This document shows, piece by piece, positions 45,558 through 53,428 of a DNA stretch of 64,000 nucleotides. Source of the DNA: Bacillota bacterium (GTDB lineage: Bacteria; Bacillota; Clostridia; Lachnospirales; Lachnospiraceae); assembly GCA_023415635.1 (NCBI GenBank), contig JAEZJV010000046.1, positions 1-64,000 of the forward strand. The letters run 5' to 3'. The stretch's first letter is position 1, and each line of letters begins with the position of its first letter. Both the position numbers and the translations under genes were made by a program. Below the pieces are notes generated by a model. It was not told the DNA's origin. It ran no database searches and saw only the letters and a program-made list of their open reading frames with translations.

Positions 45558-45673
45558 ATCACAGCACTTATAGTGACATGTCTCAAATCTTGATACCCCT
45601 TATTCAAATTACTATTATTATACTACAAAATAATCCAAATGCAATCTTTCAGACTTCCCAGTTTAATGTCTTC

Positions 45674-46225
45674 CTATAGCTTTAGTTTATTCCTTATTTT
45701 CCCCCAAATCGTACCCTGAAAATATCTGTATGCAGCATCAAATACAAACAAGGCTATCTGCCCTACCAGTATCAGTAATGCCAGGAGGCTGCCCTTCAAT
45801 TCCCCCGGATAGATTAACTTTGGAAGTAAAAAAAGCATTGGAAGATACATCAGGTTGAATGCTAAATATTTCAGTACCCAATATATCTTGCTTCGGTTAC
45901 CGACTGAAGAATCTAAAGGCTTCCATCTAAATTGGTTCAGTTTATCAAAAGTAAATTCAATAATCAATATATACAGTCCCATCGCAGCAAAGGTAATGAT
46001 ATAAAACTTATTTGGAGCAAGCATCAAGCTGACCATTATCGCAGCAAGATAAAAGCCTGTTCCAATCCGAACACTGCTCTCCCTGATTGCAATTCCGACC
46101 CCGAAGGAAGCTGCTGCCAATAAAAACAACGTATTAAATTCAAAAATACCGCTAAGTATGATAAGAATCACTGTAACTGCCAGCAAAAGTCCCAAGAAAG
46201 CTAGTTTTCTCGCATTTAGCAGCAT
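45674..46225 (-). CDS. small multi-spanning membrane protein of unknown function
   Basis: Not recognised. The protein has 183 residues and is mostly hydrophobic, with about five to six predicted helices (about 8-28, 32-50, 55-90, 115-140, 145-170) and a basic C terminus. The start at 46225 lies downstream of GGAGGAG and overlaps the 3' end of the J-domain gene by 10 bp. It is the last gene of the DUF5685 - J-domain - membrane protein set; co-translation suggests a shared process at the membrane. Confidence 0.7.
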   Translation of the reverse strand: MLLNARKLAFLGLLLAVTVILIILSGIFEFNTLFLLAAASFGVGIAIRESSVRIGTGFYLAAIMVSLMLAPNKFYIITFAAMGLYILIIEFTFDKLNQFRWKPLDSSVGNRSKIYWVLKYLAFNLMYLPMLFLLPKLIYPGELKGSLLALLILVGQIALFVFDAAYRYFQGTIWGKIRNKLKL

Positions 46226-46830
46226 GAAATCAAATCTCCTCCCATACATTCACATAAGGTATCGGCACACCAAAGATCACAACATAGATTTCCGGCATTA
46301 TATCCACCGCCGTTTCTACTGCTACCGTAGCGGGTACTTTGATATCTCTGGTTCTGCCATTGCAATTGATTATACAGATTGGTATATTCCGGATTGTTCG
46401 GCTCCATATTCATAGCCTGTTGTATATGCTCCGCAGCCATCACATTGTTACCAATACCTGCATTGGCCGCCGCACTGTAATAATACCATCTGGCGGTTCT
46501 ATTGGAAATTCCGGACAGCACGTTAAGCGCCGCACGGTACTGCCTAGCGTTGATATAGCCTACCACAGAGTTCAGCTCTACTGCATCGTTACTGTTCCCA
46601 TAATTTGAGGAGCCTCCAGAATAGGTGCCATAACCATTCTCTCTTTCCTTCATGATCTGGTCATATGCCTCCTGAACCTCTTTAAACTTCTCCTCGGCAA
46701 GTTCTGCCAACGGATTGTCTACGTAAGAATCCGGATGATATTTTCTGCTTAACTCCCGGTAAGCCTTCTTTACTTCCTCATTGGTTGCATTCGGTGATAC
46801 CTCAAGTATCTTGTATGGATTTGTTATCAT
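46216..46830 (-). CDS. J-domain protein with cysteine-rich tail
   Basis: Hsp70 co-chaperone type protein, 204 residues. The J-domain is at 3-68 (NPYKILEVSPNATNEEVKKAYRELSRKYHPDSY) with an intact HPD motif. A Gly/Ser/Asn-rich linker and a TPR-like helical segment (about 90-160) follow. The tail has six cysteines in the last ~22 residues (LCCDLWCADTLCECMGG...SCC). Zinc fingers and substrate-binding domains of DnaJ are missing. I place the start at 46830; upstream in-frame codons lie inside the DUF5685 gene, which it overlaps by 29 bp. The tail could bind a metal or be acylated; I cannot tell. Confidence 0.87.
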   Translation of the reverse strand: MITNPYKILEVSPNATNEEVKKAYRELSRKYHPDSYVDNPLAELAEEKFKEVQEAYDQIMKERENGYGTYSGGSSNYGNSNDAVELNSVVGYINARQYRAALNVLSGISNRTARWYYYSAAANAGIGNNVMAAEHIQQAMNMEPNNPEYTNLYNQLQWQNQRYQSTRYGSSRNGGGYNAGNLCCDLWCADTLCECMGGDLISCC

Positions 46831-47668
46831 TGCCCTGTTCCTTCCTTTTATTTCTCTCTTTTTGTATTGTTTCAAATCTGGTCCAGACACCGTCATATAG
46901 TATATTGTGAAGGATATCCACATCCCATAGGCAGGGCAGCTTTTCAAACTCTCTGGTACACTCTGCCATCATCATCGTCAGATACTGCCGTATCTTCTCC
47001 TCAAAGCCTTCCCTTTTTTCCACGAAGCGGAAGGGATTATAGCTTTTATGCTTCTCATCCTTCTCTAAATCATCATAAGCATCCAGGATATAGATATACT
47101 TACCGAGGAAAAATCCCATGCGGCGGAGCGTATCCTGCCATCTATCCTCCCTGTAAAGGAACAACTCTCCCATCAGATCTCCGAAGCATCCGGATACAAG
47201 GTCAATATCTGTTTCAGACCTTTCTTCACATTCCTGGAGTCTCTTCAGGCTAACTGTAATCATATTGCACTGTCTGGGGTATTGCTTCTCTATCCGTTTA
47301 TATGCTCTCTTTAAAAAAACGGCTCCTGCCAGGCCAGCTATGTTCTTCTCATCCTTCCAATCGTCCCTCAGATGGTGATAGGTCAGAGCGATATTCATAT
47401 CTGCGACATACTCCGTAATCTCATTAACCAGTGTATCATGCATCTTCACCGGATGTACCAGGCACCTGTTTTGAAGCTTTTCTGTTTCAGCTTCATACAG
47501 CGAGGTCAGTAGAAGAATCAAAAAGGTCATATCGTAGGATAAGGTCATCTGACCGAAACGGCCGAATTTATCCTTCAGGGTCTTGCACAGGCCGCAGTAA
47601 TACGCCTTATATTGATAGAAATCCTTCATTTTCAATTCGGGTTTATATACATTCACATAGCCAAACAT
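46802..47668 (-). CDS. DUF5685-like protein with paired Asp-rich motifs
   Basis: The 288-residue helical protein begins MFGYVNVYKPELKMKDFYQYKAYYCGLCKTL, which I associate with DUF5685 proteins found next to J-domain genes in Lachnospiraceae. A CxxC pair occurs near 29-32. Two acidic motifs, LRDDWKDEKN (about 100-109) and DAYDDLEKDEKHKSYNPF (about 196-213), recall the paired Asp-rich motifs of all-alpha prenyl or terpenoid synthases. Enzymatic function is therefore possible but unproven. Overlaps the J-domain gene; function unknown. Confidence 0.75.
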   Translation of the reverse strand: MFGYVNVYKPELKMKDFYQYKAYYCGLCKTLKDKFGRFGQMTLSYDMTFLILLLTSLYEAETEKLQNRCLVHPVKMHDTLVNEITEYVADMNIALTYHHLRDDWKDEKNIAGLAGAVFLKRAYKRIEKQYPRQCNMITVSLKRLQECEERSETDIDLVSGCFGDLMGELFLYREDRWQDTLRRMGFFLGKYIYILDAYDDLEKDEKHKSYNPFRFVEKREGFEEKIRQYLTMMMAECTREFEKLPCLWDVDILHNILYDGVWTRFETIQKERNKRKEQGNDNKSIQDT

Positions 47669-47769
47669 TGTGCTCTCCTCATTCTTAATCCTATGAGAAT
47701 TTAATTTAAAAAGTATACCATAGTTTTAGAATAAGTTAAATGCTTATAATCAAAAATTACAGAAATTAA

Positions 47770-48354
47770 TTATTTCTTAATTTTTACCATCAAAAAACCA
47801 AAAACAGCACCACAGAAACCTCCTGCGATATGAGCAAGGTGCGCGATACCGTCGGAAGCCTTAAGACTGTCCGTCACCTCTCCTCCAAGATAGATGAGTA
47901 CCACCAGAATTAGTGTCAAGGGTATCTTTCCATTCTTCATACCTGCTACAGAGGAAAGGACAATCATCATAAATACAATACCGCTTGCACCCAGCAAAGC
48001 ACTGTTCGGGAAAAAAATCATATAGATCAGTCCGGAAATCACGGCGGTAATCGCAATCATCTTTAATATCGGTACCGAGCCATATTTTTCTTCCAGAAGT
48101 GGTCCCAATACCAAAAACAACACCATATTACCGGTAAAATGACTCCAGTCGGCATGCCCCAGGACATGGGTAAACAGTCTCAGATAGGTCATAGGGTTAG
48201 ACAGGGATGACCGATAGGTACAGAATATCAGCCTGGTTATTTCTCCCCTGGTCAGATATCCCAGAAGTACAGCAACAAAGGAGACAAGAACAAAGGTCAA
48301 TGTTACGGGAGCATTATACTGAAGTATCCCAAAGGTGGGTTTCTTTCTTTTCAT
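47770..48354 (-). CDS. rhomboid-family intramembrane serine protease
   Basis: Membrane protease of 194 residues with six helices. The motif HADWSHFTGNMVLFLVLGPLLEEKYGS supplies the His/Asn oxyanion site, GASGIVFM holds the nucleophile Ser, and HLAHIAGGFCGAVFG the catalytic His. The compact size fits the basic 6-TM form. Monocistronic; 102 bp separates it from the DUF5685 gene. Substrates unknown. Confidence 0.93.
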   Translation of the reverse strand: MKRKKPTFGILQYNAPVTLTFVLVSFVAVLLGYLTRGEITRLIFCTYRSSLSNPMTYLRLFTHVLGHADWSHFTGNMVLFLVLGPLLEEKYGSVPILKMIAITAVISGLIYMIFFPNSALLGASGIVFMMIVLSSVAGMKNGKIPLTLILVVLIYLGGEVTDSLKASDGIAHLAHIAGGFCGAVFGFLMVKIKK

Positions 48355-48451
48355 CAGAATTCCTCTTTCAATCCTTTTCTTACATAAATAATTTTATGCT
48401 TGCAAAACCTCAATTTTTTATATTATATCATATTCAAATAAGCATTACCAT

Positions 48452-48491
48452 AAAAGGAAAAGCAATGCTCAAGGTATACCTAAAGCATTGC
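48452..48491 (-). terminator. intrinsic terminator of the aminotransferase-aldolase-MFS operon
   Basis: Stem GCAATGCT / AGCATTGC (48462-48469, 48484-48491), extended inwards by TTAGGT/ACCTTG pairing, followed on the minus strand by TTTTCCTTTT. 22 bases past the stop at 48513. Confidence 0.85.
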
Positions 48492-48512
48492 CTTCATTAT
48501 TCATAATGATAC

Positions 48513-49763
48513 TTATTTTATGTCTTTCGCGGCCTGAATAATCGGTGACTCTTTCATCTTTATAGTGAAGGGTATCTCAATGGCTGTCGCCACCACCACG
48601 ATAAGCATTGGCAGGGTAACGGAACCAGCAGCATCATTGATCGCTTCAAAGATGATTACAAAGAGTGATCCTGATATCTGCCCCATCAGGAGGATCAAAC
48701 CAAAGGAAGTCCCTTCCTTGACAGGATATGCAACCTCAGCCCCATGCTGAAACAGAATCGGCGCTACACCCATGACTGTAAAACCGGCAAGAGCGGATAC
48801 CATGGCAATCAACGAATACCCCTTAAGATAGGTCAGACCTAGATAAAGCGGTACGAGCAAAGAGATTGCAGCGATAAACATAGGTGTCCTTCTATGTAAC
48901 TTATCCGACAGAACCGGAAGTACTACTGCTCCGACCACACCTGCCACTACGAATATTGCTCCGACTATACCTGCCTGATCCATCGATAATCCTCTGGGCT
49001 TTAATATTGTTTCAATCAGGGTAAGCAGTGCATTAAAGATCCCCATGGAGATAAAGACAATAACAAGTACATAGATAAAATTTCGGTTTTTAAACAGTTT
49101 GAGCATTGATCCAATACTGATATCTTCTTTCTCAGCTTCCGGTCCTGGGGCAATACGGGGACGCTCCCTGGTAAATGTAATTGCAATCACTGCACAGACA
49201 CAGGCAATCAAACCATACACCTGATAAATCATGGGAATTCCATTCATCTCAGCCAGTATCGGTGATAAAACCATCGCTACAACAAAGCCCAGATACTGAG
49301 CCATTGTAAGGATACCGGAAGCAATGGAACGCTCATTTAGTGGAAACCAGTTGGCAGGAACCTTGGTGGAAATATTCAACAGAAATGGCTGTCCGATTGC
49401 GATAGCGAATTGGCAGACCAGTACAATTCCGAAGTGATTGGCAAAAACAATTCTTAATATACCAAAAACTGCTGTAATCATACATCCAATCGTTAAGGAC
49501 TTCCGATAACCGAACTTATCAATAACCCAGGATGCAGGGTAAGTAAACAAAATATACATAATCATATAGCTGGTGCTGAACATGGATATCTCCATACTGC
49601 CTACACCGTAGAACTCTGCAGCCAGACTTGCCACCGGTGCAAGGGTCAACCAAAACATCTCCGTGCAGATAATGATCGGTACAATCACTGCTAAAATAAT
49701 CCACCGATATCCAAATACCCTATACTGTTGTTCCAAGAAATCTCCCCCTTCTGCTCCACCCAT
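48513..49763 (-). CDS. MFS transporter
   Basis: Twelve-helix permease of 416 residues with DKFGYRKSLTIG as the A-motif equivalent between helices 2 and 3 and a cytoplasmic loop near 200-220. Uptake of the substrate of this cluster is the likely role. The ATG at 49763 has only GGAG two bases away. A TTG at 49736 with GGGGGAG five bases upstream may be the true start, giving LEQQYRVFGYRWIIL. Third gene of the operon, 72 bp after the aldolase. Confidence 0.88.
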   Translation of the reverse strand: MGGAEGGDFLEQQYRVFGYRWIILAVIVPIIICTEMFWLTLAPVASLAAEFYGVGSMEISMFSTSYMIMYILFTYPASWVIDKFGYRKSLTIGCMITAVFGILRIVFANHFGIVLVCQFAIAIGQPFLLNISTKVPANWFPLNERSIASGILTMAQYLGFVVAMVLSPILAEMNGIPMIYQVYGLIACVCAVIAITFTRERPRIAPGPEAEKEDISIGSMLKLFKNRNFIYVLVIVFISMGIFNALLTLIETILKPRGLSMDQAGIVGAIFVVAGVVGAVVLPVLSDKLHRRTPMFIAAISLLVPLYLGLTYLKGYSLIAMVSALAGFTVMGVAPILFQHGAEVAYPVKEGTSFGLILLMGQISGSLFVIIFEAINDAAGSVTLPMLIVVVATAIEIPFTIKMKESPIIQAAKDIK

Positions 49764-49835
49764 TACTCCGGTAATTGCCTCCCTAATACCATATTTTAAT
49801 CATAAGCATTTTATTAAAAATTGTAAATACTTCTG

Positions 49836-51002
49836 TTATCCGGATTTTTTGGAATAGCTTTTCTGATAAACAAAATGCATTAAAAAGCACTCCGCACGAC
49901 TTATGGTTTTGGCTGCCTGATAAATACCGGCTCCTATCCCGGTATGAGCGTTTTTCTCCATCACGATGCATACAGCCTGCAAATCAGATCTGGTTGCTGC
50001 ACAGCATAGAGCCCCTGCTCCGGGTATCAGTACTCCGAGCCGCTTCCTTAATGCTCTGATACAAGCCTTAGGGGACCCGTCCTTACTACAGCGTACATCC
50101 ACACCGACAATCTGCGCAAAATCATCCAGATAGGGTTTCAGCTTCTTCCCTGCACAGGATAGGGCAACCAGAGCCGGTTCCTTGTTCTGTGCAATATAGT
50201 TGATGTCCTTTCGCTTTTGATAGATCATACTATGAATCAGTACTTCCTCCGGCATAGGATCCGTAAACCGGTAGACCTTCTCTTTGGTTCTCTGTAGCAC
50301 AAAGCCTTCCGGTGTTCGGTAGCTGCTATAATATTCTGTTACTTTCTTTTGCATCTGTGCCGGTCCTTTGCCGGACTGAGTGATATAAAACTGATATCTG
50401 AGAAGGGGGTCATATTCCTTCTCACCACTTTTCATCAGATAATTAATGCGCAAGAAGCTTTCACAGGCTTCCTCCAGCTGTCTGGCTGCAAGAAAGGCCT
50501 CTTCATAATTTTTTCCATAGCATAGAGCACCATGGTGTGCCAATATGACCGCATGGCCTTGATTGTCTTTTAAAGCTGCTTCTACTCCCTTCTTCAGTTT
50601 TTTTGTTCCGGGCAGACCATAAGCAGCAATTGGAACACCGTCTCCCAGCATATTAAAGCCTTGAGCCGGCATCTGTGAAAGTTCCAGGGCACTGATGACC
50701 GAGGCAAATTTTTGATGCGTGTGGATAACAAAATTCATTTCCTGATAGGTCTGATAAATCAATGCATGAAGCCTCTTTTCAGAGGAGGGCTTGATCTTAC
50801 CGTCATAGGAGCAATCCTCTGTACGGCATAGTACGATTTCCTCTGTCTTTAAGGTCTCATATGCTCTTCCGCTCGGCGTGATCACAAATGTATCCTTATC
50901 CACACGGCAGCTGACATTACCCCAGGTTCTGGCAATCAGCCCCGATTCAACAAGCGCAATTCCCGCCTTTACAACAAGCTGCTTAGCAATTAATTTCTGC
51001 AT
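49836..51002 (-). CDS. two-domain class II aldolase/adducin-family protein
   Basis: Zn-dependent aldolase fold, 388 residues. The N-terminal domain (1-215) has the full site: catalytic Glu in SSEKRLHALIY, metal His pairs in HTHQKFASV and LAHHGALCYG. The C-terminal ~150 residues look like a second, partial copy (EVLIHSMIYQKR, ALVALSCAGKKLKPYLDDFAQIVG) without the second His pair. Relatives cleave fuculose- or rhamnulose-phosphate or act as epimerases. With an FGGY kinase and an MFS transporter alongside, cleavage of a phosphorylated sugar derivative is likely (inference). Confidence 0.87.
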   Translation of the reverse strand: MQKLIAKQLVVKAGIALVESGLIARTWGNVSCRVDKDTFVITPSGRAYETLKTEEIVLCRTEDCSYDGKIKPSSEKRLHALIYQTYQEMNFVIHTHQKFASVISALELSQMPAQGFNMLGDGVPIAAYGLPGTKKLKKGVEAALKDNQGHAVILAHHGALCYGKNYEEAFLAARQLEEACESFLRINYLMKSGEKEYDPLLRYQFYITQSGKGPAQMQKKVTEYYSSYRTPEGFVLQRTKEKVYRFTDPMPEEVLIHSMIYQKRKDINYIAQNKEPALVALSCAGKKLKPYLDDFAQIVGVDVRCSKDGSPKACIRALRKRLGVLIPGAGALCCAATRSDLQAVCIVMEKNAHTGIGAGIYQAAKTISRAECFLMHFVYQKSYSKKSG

Positions 51003-51021
51003 GAAGCACCTCCGTTTCCCT

Positions 51022-52500
51022 TTAAGCCTGTATCAATGCCATTTGCTGAAATACACGTTCGAATCTGCTTAATGCATCATCGATCATTTCCTCCGTATAG
51101 GCCGCATTGGTATATAATCTACTTCCTGCCAGGGTAACAAGTCCCTCCGCCATATAAGCTGCACCCACATGCTCCATTTCCTTCTTCCGTACGGAGGTCT
51201 CATGTAAGATCTTAGGAATCGTCCATGGCTTCGACCAGTTGATGGAGAAGTGAGTCGTTCCCACAGTCTCCAGATGGCATACAGAGCCTTGATTATAAGC
51301 GACAAAAGGAAGCTTGTATTTCTTGATCAACTCCTGAAGACCCTTGGTCAATCTGTCACCCATCAGTCCAGCAACCTGTGCCGCATTGGTTCTCTCAATT
51401 TCACACAGGGTATAATATCCTGCAACACAGCTAATTGGTGTTGCGGCCATCGTACCTCCGATTAATGCCTTCTTCACCTTATCACCGGTCTGGATACCTG
51501 CTGCGAGGTACTTCATATATTCCTTCTTTCCTCCCAGTCCTCCGGCTCCCGGATAACCTCCTGTTACGACTTTACCGAACACAGTGAGATCAGGAGTTAC
51601 ACCAAAGTATCCCTGTGCTCCTGACATACCGATTCGGAAGGCTGTCACAACCTCATCAAAGATGAATAATGCACCGTATTTTCTGCAAAGTGCCTCTACC
51701 CCTTTATTAAAATCCATATCCACACATCTGGTTCCGCTTTCCGGTCCGATAGGCTCGATCATAACAGCAGCAGTTCCACCGTGCAGTTTATTTCTGCGTA
51801 ACTTACGTTCTAGATCCTTCAAATCATTCGGGAAGAACTCCTGGGTATGGCTGAAACAAAAACGTGGCACACCATGAGCCTGCGTCCATTTGGAGCCCGG
51901 AATTCTTATGCCGTATGCCAGCTGATCACTCCATCCGTGATATGCTCCGCCCATCTTTATGATGTTCTTCTTACCAGTTGCAAGCCTCGCCACACGGATG
52001 GCTGCCATACAGGCTTCGGTTCCGGAACCAAGCATACGGAACATCTCAACTGTAGGGAAATTATCCGAAATCTTCTTAGCGAGCTTATATTCATATTCAT
52101 GAAATAGCCCTGTAGAGGGTCCACATTCATTTAGAAGTTCAATCACCTTATTACGGACGAATTCAGGATTGCTTCCGAGTACAGTAGGTCCACCGGACTG
52201 TAAAAAGTCATAATATTGATTGCCGTCAATGTCGTAAAGGTAAGCTCCCTGTGCTTTTGTAAACACTAAAGGAAACGGATAATTAAATGCCAGATTATGC
52301 TGTACTCCTCCGGGTATCAACTGTTTCGCTTCCTCTATCATTGCTTTAGATTTTGCACATTTTTGATCAAAAAAGTCTCTCTCATATCTCTGAAGTGCGT
52401 CCGGACTGATGCTTACAATCGGTTTTTTAATCAGGTCGGCAAGCTCCTGATTAACCTTTCTCGCATCCGGGTATTTTGAAATGGCATAACGAGTATCCAT
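51022..52500 (-). CDS. class III aminotransferase, glutamate-1-semialdehyde aminomutase-like
   Basis: PLP enzyme of 492 residues. Key parts are GSGTEACMAAIRVAR, AYHGWSDQ, IFDEVVTAFRIG and FGKVVTGGYPGAGGLGG with the Schiff-base Lys near 310. An N-terminal extension of about 60 residues precedes the usual GSAM fold. No heme or tetrapyrrole genes lie near. The cluster (aldolase, MFS, TetR, sugar kinase) points to catabolism of an amino- or keto-compound rather than to heme synthesis. Expressed from a strong TATAAT/TTGACA promoter with a TetR-type operator at the transcription start. Confidence 0.88.
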   Translation of the reverse strand: MDTRYAISKYPDARKVNQELADLIKKPIVSISPDALQRYERDFFDQKCAKSKAMIEEAKQLIPGGVQHNLAFNYPFPLVFTKAQGAYLYDIDGNQYYDFLQSGGPTVLGSNPEFVRNKVIELLNECGPSTGLFHEYEYKLAKKISDNFPTVEMFRMLGSGTEACMAAIRVARLATGKKNIIKMGGAYHGWSDQLAYGIRIPGSKWTQAHGVPRFCFSHTQEFFPNDLKDLERKLRRNKLHGGTAAVMIEPIGPESGTRCVDMDFNKGVEALCRKYGALFIFDEVVTAFRIGMSGAQGYFGVTPDLTVFGKVVTGGYPGAGGLGGKKEYMKYLAAGIQTGDKVKKALIGGTMAATPISCVAGYYTLCEIERTNAAQVAGLMGDRLTKGLQELIKKYKLPFVAYNQGSVCHLETVGTTHFSINWSKPWTIPKILHETSVRKKEMEHVGAAYMAEGLVTLAGSRLYTNAAYTEEMIDDALSRFERVFQQMALIQA

Positions 52501-52526
52501 ACTTAATCCTCCTTAATTTTCATGAT

Positions 52527-52542
52527 ATGAGTGACTGCTCAC
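52527..52542. promoter_or_regulatory. TetR-type operator at the aminotransferase promoter
   Basis: Inverted repeat ATGAG-TGACTG-CTCAC: outer ATGAG and CTCAC give a 4-5 bp dyad. It sits about 5-20 bases downstream of the promoter -10, over the transcription start. It matches the second site at 52662-52677 in arm sequence and spacing. Confidence 0.7.
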
Positions 52543-52552
52543 TTTCACTTAG

Positions 52553-52580
52553 ATTATACCACTCTGGCAGTATATGTCAA
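52553..52580 (-). promoter_or_regulatory. promoter of the aminotransferase operon
   Basis: Minus strand: TTGACA (52580-52575), 16-base spacer, TATAAT (52558-52553). Both boxes are perfect consensus. Confidence 0.8.
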
Positions 52581-52661
52581 TGTCTATCAGGCAAAATACT
52601 CAGCAAAATCCACAAAAGGTTTCAATATTGCAATTATTTGTATTATGTGGTAAGCTAAATT

Positions 52662-52677
52662 ATGAGCAACTACTCAT
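52662..52677. promoter_or_regulatory. TetR-type operator upstream of the tetR-like gene
   Basis: Perfect inverted repeat ATGAG-CAACTA-CTCAT, 21 bases before the TTG start of the TetR gene. The same arms and 6-base spacing occur at 52527-52542, so one repressor could govern both divergent units. Confidence 0.75.
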
Positions 52678-52698
52678 AATTGCTTTGGAGGTGTAATT

Positions 52699-53343
52699 TT
52701 GACAGATTTATTCTTACGTATATCAGAAGAGAAAAGAAATCGTATCTATGCTTCAGCCATCAATGAATTTGCTCTTTTTGGCTATGTTAACGCCAATACC
52801 AATAAAATAGCCCGTAATGCAGGAATTAGTGTCGGTAGTCTTTTTCAATATTTTGAAAATAAGGAGGATCTTTTTCTTACTACAGTTAAGCATTGCGCCT
52901 CTATTTTGAAGGAAGCCTTGGAGCATATTATGATGGATGACGAGGATATCCTATTAAAGGTGGAGAAGCTGCTTCGAACGATTCAGAAGCATTCCAGAGA
53001 TAATATGAATATGATCCGTCTCTATAACGAGATGACGACGCAAAGTAATTCCCGCATTGTCTGTGAAGTTGTCGGGGAGCTTGAGACAATGACGGCGCAG
53101 CTCTACTCCTCCCTGATTGACAAGGCACAGCAGGAAAATGAGGCCAGAACAGACTGTGACCCAAAAATGTTTGCCTTCCTGCTTGATAATCTGTTTATTA
53201 TGTTTCAGTTTTCCTATTCCTGTGACTATTACCGTGAACGCTTTAAACTTTATGTCAGTGAGGATATCTTCGACCGGGATGAATTTGTGATTGAGCAATC
53301 ACTGAAATTCATCAAAGCAGCCTTTACAAATAAGACCCGATGA
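52699..53343 (+). CDS. TetR-family transcriptional regulator
   Basis: Repressor of 214 residues with an N-terminal TetR helix-turn-helix (about 8-55: NRIYASAINEFALFGYVNANTNKIARNAGISVGSLFQYF). A helical ligand-binding domain follows. The start is TTG at 52699, eight bases after GGAGG; no ATG is suitably placed. Divergent from the aminotransferase operon and followed at 85 bp by the FGGY kinase. Two palindromes in the shared upstream region are its probable operators. Inducer is presumably a pathway intermediate. Confidence 0.9.
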   Translation: MTDLFLRISEEKRNRIYASAINEFALFGYVNANTNKIARNAGISVGSLFQYFENKEDLFLTTVKHCASILKEALEHIMMDDEDILLKVEKLLRTIQKHSRDNMNMIRLYNEMTTQSNSRIVCEVVGELETMTAQLYSSLIDKAQQENEARTDCDPKMFAFLLDNLFIMFQFSYSCDYYRERFKLYVSEDIFDRDEFVIEQSLKFIKAAFTNKTR

Positions 53344-53428
53344 GCATCTTATAAGGGGTCAGTCTCATAAATATATATTTCATATGCTGTGCCGCTAAAA
53401 GCATCAGGCACGGCAAGCGGAGGTTATA

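Noticed and set aside
51022..52500. Calling the aminotransferase hemL (glutamate-1-semialdehyde aminomutase)
   Set aside because: No other tetrapyrrole genes are near, the N terminus is extended by ~60 residues, and the gene sits in a TetR-controlled sugar-type cluster.
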